In this document: in pieces, positions 5,439-6,680 of the stretch | Layout: every line of letters starts with the position of its first letter | Numbering within the stretch: the first letter of the stretch is position 1 | Position numbers and translations under genes: made by a program | Notes under the pieces: generated by a model | What the model was told of the DNA's origin: nothing | Database searches by the model: none | Seen by the model: the letters and a program-made list of their open reading frames with translations, nothing else | Assembly: GCA_017386965.1 (NCBI GenBank) | Contig: JAFOGE010000138.1 | Span: 1 to 6,680 of the forward strand | DNA: 6,680 nt | Reading direction: 5' to 3' | DNA from: Clostridia bacterium | GTDB lineage: Bacteria; Bacillota; Clostridia; Oscillospirales; CAG-272

Positions 5439-6662
5439 ATGCCCTCTTTTATTGAAAAAGCCGAACAACTTACCCTTCCCGTCATTGCCTTGAACGCAAC
5501 CGTTCCCTTTCCTGCGGCAACCTTTAACTTCGAAGCCAACGACGAGGCCTTCGCGGCCGCCGCAAAGGTCGCGGCAGACGGAAACGCACTCGTCTTCCTC
5601 GTCGCCTTTTCCGACCTGGCCGAGGAAAAGGATCCCACCGCCGCGCATCCCTACTACTCCGTCGGCACGGTAGCCAAGATCAAGCAAATGCTCCGCACCC
5701 CTGAGGGACAAACGCGCATCATCGCCGAGGGACTGACTCGCGCTACGGTTCTCCGATATGTCGATCAGGCCTCCTACATCGAGGCCGAGTTGGTTTGCAA
5801 GCGCATCTATCTGCCCGACAACGGCGGCATCCGAGGCGAGGCCGCCATTCACGAGATGATCAAGGCGCTGGAAAACAATCTGCAATATCTCCCCGGAAAC
5901 ACCGAGGAGCTGATGAAGACTGCGCGTGCCTACCGCGATCCCGGTGCTCTGGCAGACTTTATCGCCGCAAACGCACTTATCCGCGGACAGGATAAACAGG
6001 CCATTCTGGAATGCTTCGATCCTCTGCAACGCGCAGAGATCCTGTTGGAGATCCTGCAGGAGGAGATTGAGGTTCTCCGGGAGGAGGCACTCATCCGCCG
6101 CCGCGTCAACGCAAGGATGAACCGCAATCAGAAGGAATACTACCTGCGTGAGCAGATCAAGGTGATCCAGGAGGAGCTTGGCGAGGGCGGCGACGTGGAG
6201 GAATACTACGCCCGCATCGAGGCCGCAGCGCTTCCCGCAGAGGTGGAGGTAAAGCTTCGCAAGGAGGCCGACCGTCTGGCAAAGACTCCCTTCGGCTCTG
6301 CCGAGGCGACCGTCCTCTCCAATTATCTCGACACCTGTCTGGATATCCCCTGGGGAAAGACGACAAAGGATCGCACCCACTTCCCCACCGTACAAAAGGT
6401 TCTTTCCTTTAAAAAACGAACGACCTCAAGTGCCTCTTCAGAAAGAGAAAATTCTTTGTTAAAAACCGAGCACACGGGCTTTAAATCGGAAAATTTGATC
6501 TTTGCACCGTTTTTCCCCGCACCGTCTATTTCACTGTCAAAGGTGTCAACCTCTGTAACTGAACAGACAACGGCGGTCTCCGGACGGTTTCCACCGCCAA
6601 ACGGGACAGCAACAAAATCACCTTTTTTTACTTCAAAATCTCCGTCGACACGGTACGAATAA
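5439..6662 (+). CDS. lon: Lon protease, N-terminal fragment with a spurious tail
   Basis: Lon is the cytosolic ATP-dependent AAA+ serine protease that removes misfolded and regulatory proteins; full proteins are about 780-810 residues. Here residues 1 to about 322 are Lon-like: the substrate-binding N-domain (about 11-205), then the helical linker with the hallmark NQKEYYLREQIKVIQEELGE (230-249) and YLDTCLDIPWG (296-306), ending at VQKVL where families continue with a D-x-D/E-H-Y/H-GL segment. The AAA+ Walker A and the Ser-Lys catalytic domain are absent. The remaining 85 residues (323-407) match nothing in Lon; they are the antisense reading of a PriA-type gene. Upstream signals are intact (promoter, ribosome binding site). 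The break lies at about 6383-6404 and is probably an assembly join, so the organism likely has a full lon elsewhere. It diverges from uvrBA. Confidence 0.85.
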   Translation: MPSFIEKAEQLTLPVIALNATVPFPAATFNFEANDEAFAAAAKVAADGNALVFLVAFSDLAEEKDPTAAHPYYSVGTVAKIKQMLRTPEGQTRIIAEGLTRATVLRYVDQASYIEAELVCKRIYLPDNGGIRGEAAIHEMIKALENNLQYLPGNTEELMKTARAYRDPGALADFIAANALIRGQDKQAILECFDPLQRAEILLEILQEEIEVLREEALIRRRVNARMNRNQKEYYLREQIKVIQEELGEGGDVEEYYARIEAAALPAEVEVKLRKEADRLAKTPFGSAEATVLSNYLDTCLDIPWGKTTKDRTHFPTVQKVLSFKKRTTSSASSERENSLLKTEHTGFKSENLIFAPFFPAPSISLSKVSTSVTEQTTAVSGRFPPPNGTATKSPFFTSKSPSTRYE

Positions 6663-6679
6663 GGTACGTCTATTGCATA
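6383..6679 (-). CDS. priA: PriA-type primosomal helicase, partial N-terminal region
   Basis: The minus strand from the right edge reads YAIDVPYSYRVDGDFEVKKG, then VPFGGGNRPETAVV, LKPVCSV, LSEEALEVVRFLKE and TFCTVG. This order matches the 3'-DNA-binding domain at the start of PriA, the helicase that reloads the replisome at stalled forks; the TFCT(Y/V)G step is typical of the clostridial proteins. About ten N-terminal residues lie beyond the right edge. After Gly (6383-6385) the match ends and the frame runs into antisense lon until a stop at 6323-6325. Codons here favour A/T and GC is about 44%, unlike the adjoining lon at around 60%. This suggests a different source genome. The helicase domain is absent. 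The identification is by motif reading without a search. Confidence 0.75.
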
Positions 6680-6680
6680 A

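Noticed and set aside
5418..6395. Minus-strand open frame of 325 codons opposite lon
   Set aside because: Shadow of the lon fragment; its hydrophobic, Leu-rich look comes from reading Lon's charged helical codons in reverse.
6405..6662. A novel C-terminal domain on Lon
   Set aside because: The minus strand of this stretch reads as conserved PriA N-terminal sequence, so the plus-strand tail is an antisense artefact of the junction.

Overview
The window looks like core chromosome of a Gram-positive, Clostridia-like bacterium (Firmicutes/Bacillota), inferred from the style of the UvrA, UvrB and Lon proteins, strong AGGAGG-type ribosome binding sites and sigma-A-type promoters. GC is roughly 55-60% in the genes. 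I see no mobile element, CRISPR array, tRNA or rRNA. Most of the window is housekeeping sequence, and I found no convincing new multi-gene system.

Layout. Positions 1-104 hold no protein gene. They carry a near-consensus plus-strand promoter (TTGACA, 17 bp, TATACT) followed within about 80 nt by a strong bidirectional terminator (105-147), so a very short RNA could be made there. uvrA (153-2999) and uvrB (3089-5095) follow on the minus strand. uvrB is transcribed first, and the pair forms a uvrBA nucleotide-excision-repair operon that ends at the terminator. UvrA finds bulky DNA lesions, and UvrB is loaded onto them and verifies the damage for UvrC (not in the window).

The 343-nt divergent intergenic region (5096-5438) holds the uvrB promoter, whose spacer contains a perfect 18-bp palindrome. 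It also holds a run of three hairpins, the one nearest uvrB shaped like a minus-strand terminator, and the lon promoter with A/T tracts upstream.

lon starts at 5439 on the plus strand, but Lon-like sequence stops after about 322 residues, near 6404. The last ~276 nt are poorer in GC (about 44% by hand count) and encode, on the minus strand, the N-terminal DNA-binding region of a PriA-type primosomal helicase. The two homologies overlap by at most about 22 nt. This is most simply an assembly chimera; a real rearrangement is possible but less likely. The 407-residue plus-strand frame is therefore a Lon fragment with a spurious tail.
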